Part shown: one piece after another, positions 5,415 to 6,900 of the stretch
How positions within the stretch are numbered: the stretch's first letter is position 1
How the letters are laid out: each line of letters opens with the position of its first letter
Assembly: GCA_050701635.1 (NCBI GenBank)
Contig: JBOGDF010000300.1
Location: 1 to 6,900 of the forward strand
Source: WHSM01 sp050701635
Lineage (GTDB): Bacteria > Actinomycetota > Actinomycetes > Mycobacteriales > Micromonosporaceae
Reading direction: 5' to 3'
Length of the DNA stretch: 6,900 nucleotides
Notes under the pieces: generated by a model
Databases searched by the model: none
What the model saw: the letters and a program-made list of their open reading frames with translations, nothing else
Told to the model about the DNA's origin: nothing
Made by a program: the position numbers and the translations under genes

Positions 5415-5428
5415 ACGTTCGCGAACGT
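5415..5428. promoter_or_regulatory. Perfect 14-bp palindrome, candidate operator
   Basis: ACGTTCGCGAACGT is a perfect palindrome located 50 bases before the start codon of the second peptidase gene and just downstream of a TTGACG element. Its position and symmetry suit binding of a dimeric transcription factor. I cannot assign it to a known regulator, and there is no equivalent sequence upstream of the first peptidase gene. Confidence 0.4.
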
Positions 5429-5478
5429 GCAGGTCCCCGCACGCACCACCTTCCACCCCCATGGAAAGGCAGCGGATC

Positions 5479-6687
5479 ATGCACACCTCTCTGGTTCTAC
5501 GTCGTCTTGTCGCGGTAGCGGCCGCCGGTATGGCGGTGCTGCTGCTCCCCACGTACGGACAGGCATCCGAGCCGGCCAGCACCGAGCCGGCCAGCACCGA
5601 GCCGGCCTACACCGAGCGGGCCAGCACCGAGCCGGCCAGCCTGAAAGCCGCCGTCACGGAGAAACTTCTCGGTACGGAGGCCAGCCTCGACGCCGGCGAC
5701 ACCCGGGTCGCGGTGACCCGCGGCGCCGGCACCGGCTGGGCGTTCGGTACGGCCGTGCTGACCGCGCCGGCGGTCGCCGGGGCGTACCCCCGAGGCTGGT
5801 TGTTCCTGGCGCAGCGGCAGCACGGTCGCTGGGCGGTGGCGTTCGAAGGTGAGCCCGGGTTCGCCGCCCTGGCCGCGGTGGCGCCGGTGCTGCGCGACTC
5901 CGAACGGCAGGCCTTTGCCAGCTCCGGTGAGGTGACGCCGAGCTACGCCAACGGCGACTACCGCACCGGGATGCGGCTGCCGTTCGCCACCGGCGTTTCG
6001 TGGTACCTGACGGGCGGCCCGCACGGCTCGCCGGTCTGGGACGCGATCGACCTGTCCGGCGGCGACCAGGTGGTACGCGCGGCGCGTGGCGGCACGGCGT
6101 ACACCATGTGCCGGGGCTGGCTGCGGGTGGTGCACGACCGCGGCTACGCCACCGACTACTACCACCTGTGGAGCAACATCAACGTCAACGGTGCCGCCGT
6201 CGCGGCGGGCGCGTTCCTCGGCTACACCGGCACAGACGTCACCTGCGGCGGCTCCGCGACCGGTCGGCACGTGCACTTCGGGCTGCGGCAGAACGGCGCC
6301 GCCGTACCGATCGCCAACCACATCATCGGCAAGTGGATCCCGATCGCCGGGAGCTCGGCGTACGGCGGGTACGCGCTGCACGGCAGCACCCGGCGCAACC
6401 CGGGCACCCAGCTCTACAACTACGGCCCGCTCGGCTTCACCCAGGGCATCGTCGACACCAACGGCGGCACCACCCTGAACAAGCGCACCGGTCCGGGTAC
6501 GGGCTACGCGCTCGCCGGCAGCGTCGCCGACGGCGCCACGGTCAGCATCGCGTGCTCCCGCAACGGCACGTCACATACCGGCCGCTGGGGCACCACGGCG
6601 CTGTGGAACAAGCTCACCGACGGTACGTGGGTCAGCGACGCGTACCTCGCCACCGGCTCCAACGGCCCGGTCAACGGCTGGTGCTGA
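5479..6687 (+). CDS. Second secreted M23 metallopeptidase, LasA/beta-lytic type, tandem paralogue
   Basis: This gene encodes 402 residues. ATG 5479 is preferred over in-frame ATG 5461 because GGAAAGG at 5463-5469 lies nine bases upstream. Residues 1-29 are a signal peptide ending in GQA. Residues 31-54 are a pentapeptide repeat (EPAST and variants) missing from the paralogue. Residues 55-160 are the pro-region (GWAFGTAVLTAP, YPRGWLFLAQ, FEGEPGFAAL). Residues 162-310 are the catalytic domain, with zinc ligands His182, Asp191 and His266 and catalytic His229 (TDYYHLW) and His264 (TGRHVHF). Cys211 and Cys256 match the first copy's disulfide pair. Residues 320-402 are the SH3-like domain (LNKRTGPGTGYALAG, ALWNKLTDGTWVSDAYL), with Cys359 and the C-terminal Cys402. 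The two proteins align end to end, with long stretches identical around the active site. Differences are the repeat, an extra PSYANGD-containing stretch before the catalytic domain, and a loop two residues shorter between the zinc His and Asp. It has its own upstream region, so expression may differ from the first copy. Confidence 0.9.
   Translation: MHTSLVLRRLVAVAAAGMAVLLLPTYGQASEPASTEPASTEPAYTERASTEPASLKAAVTEKLLGTEASLDAGDTRVAVTRGAGTGWAFGTAVLTAPAVAGAYPRGWLFLAQRQHGRWAVAFEGEPGFAALAAVAPVLRDSERQAFASSGEVTPSYANGDYRTGMRLPFATGVSWYLTGGPHGSPVWDAIDLSGGDQVVRAARGGTAYTMCRGWLRVVHDRGYATDYYHLWSNINVNGAAVAAGAFLGYTGTDVTCGGSATGRHVHFGLRQNGAAVPIANHIIGKWIPIAGSSAYGGYALHGSTRRNPGTQLYNYGPLGFTQGIVDTNGGTTLNKRTGPGTGYALAGSVADGATVSIACSRNGTSHTGRWGTTALWNKLTDGTWVSDAYLATGSNGPVNGWC
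5569..5640 (+). repeat. 15-bp tandem repeat encoding EPAST pentapeptides
   Basis: Units of GAGCCGGCCAGCACC start at 5569, 5584, 5599, 5614 and 5629. The first two are identical, the third and fourth each carry one or two changes (EPAYT, ERAST), and the fifth is cut short after 12 bases. It encodes an extended, Glu- and Ser/Thr-bearing spacer directly after the predicted signal-peptide cleavage site. Near-identical units suggest recent expansion by slippage. Confidence 0.85.
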
Positions 6688-6699
6688 CCGGCCACAGGA

Positions 6700-6739
6700 T
6701 CCGGGTTCCGGCGTCGTGGCGGCGACGCCGGAACCCGGA
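6700..6739 (+). terminator. Strong terminator-like hairpin after the second peptidase gene
   Basis: TCCGGGTTCCGGCGTCG at 6700-6716 is perfectly complementary to CGACGCCGGAACCCGGA at 6723-6739, giving a 17-bp stem with a six-base loop, 12 bases after the stop codon. There is no T-run downstream, but the stem's length and stability make it the most convincing terminator in the window. It could also serve a gene converging from the right. Confidence 0.8.
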
Positions 6740-6759
6740 CTCACGGTTGTCGGATCAGG

Positions 6760-6900
6760 CTAGGGCCTGTCCTGTGGATCTTGGTCGAGCGAGACAGGTG
6801 CCAGGCGGCTGCGAGGGTGCCGACTCCCTCGATGCCTCACGCCCGGGACTCGGCACCCTCGCCGGCAAGGCGGAGGTTCGTCCGAATACCGGTGTTGTAT
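6760..6900. other. Non-coding tail with possible transposon end
   Basis: No gene is visible here on either strand. CTAG at 6760-6763 is followed directly by GGCCTGTCCTGTGGATC. This resembles the kind of junction made by IS5-type elements, which insert at CTAR-like targets and often begin with GG, but the resemblance is from memory and no transposase sequence is present. CCTGTC at 6766-6771 and GACAGG at 6793-6798 form a short inverted repeat. A much larger inverted repeat follows at 6811-6862. Confidence 0.25.
6811..6862. repeat. 18-bp inverted repeat with 16-base loop
   Basis: The arms at 6811-6828 and 6845-6862 are complementary at 17 of 18 positions, with a single C-C mismatch at 6824 and 6849; the outer 13 pairs (GCGAGGGTGCCGA and its complement) are perfect. 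As RNA it would be a stable hairpin on either strand. It may terminate a gene that lies to the right of the window, or be part of a mobile-element end. Confidence 0.6.

Noticed and set aside
4966..5478. Extension of the second peptidase upstream through the end of the first
   Set aside because: The frame is merely open; the region overlaps the first enzyme's SH3-like domain in another frame and gives an Arg-rich non-protein-like translation. The signal peptide starts at ATG 5479.
6775..6783. Additional DnaA box near the right edge
   Set aside because: The site around TGTGGATCT matches only about seven of nine positions and stands alone, so chance is a sufficient explanation.

Overview
The base composition (very GC-rich, with G or C at most third codon positions), a SARP-type regulator, secreted M23 peptidases and Mce-associated-type membrane proteins point to the chromosome of a filamentous actinomycete. 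A Micromonospora-like family is plausible, but that placement is an impression and not demonstrated by the sequence. There is no RNA gene, CRISPR array or intact transposon in the window.

Layout. Positions 1-252 are non-coding; the first 51 bases carry three DnaA-box-like 9-mers, followed by a candidate promoter. A small lipoprotein of unknown function (253-663, +) converges on a stand-alone SARP regulator (691-1452, -). The short gap between their stop codons holds a 15-bp direct repeat and an inverted repeat. The SARP gene is transcribed divergently from a citrate synthase (1647-2822, +) across about 190 bp. Next come two related single-pass membrane proteins of the Mce-associated type (2863-3480 and 3477-4070, +), whose stop and start codons overlap as ATGA. 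The right part holds two tandem paralogous secreted metallopeptidases (4163-5320 and 5479-6687, +). Each has a signal peptide, a pro-region, a LasA/beta-lytic-type M23 catalytic domain with all five zinc or catalytic residues, and a C-terminal SH3-like domain. A perfect 17-bp hairpin closes this block, and the last 140 bases are non-coding with a second large inverted repeat and a possible transposon end.

How the genes relate. Citrate synthase is central metabolism and has no evident functional tie to its neighbours. The two membrane proteins form a translationally coupled pair and may act as a complex at the cell envelope. The two peptidases are a lineage duplication likely aimed at peptidoglycan peptide bridges, either of competitors or of the producer. 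I see no clear sign of a wholly new multi-gene system. The best leads are the DnaA-box cluster, the duplicated LasA-like enzymes with a perfect palindrome upstream of the second copy, and the Mce-associated pair with no mce genes in the window.
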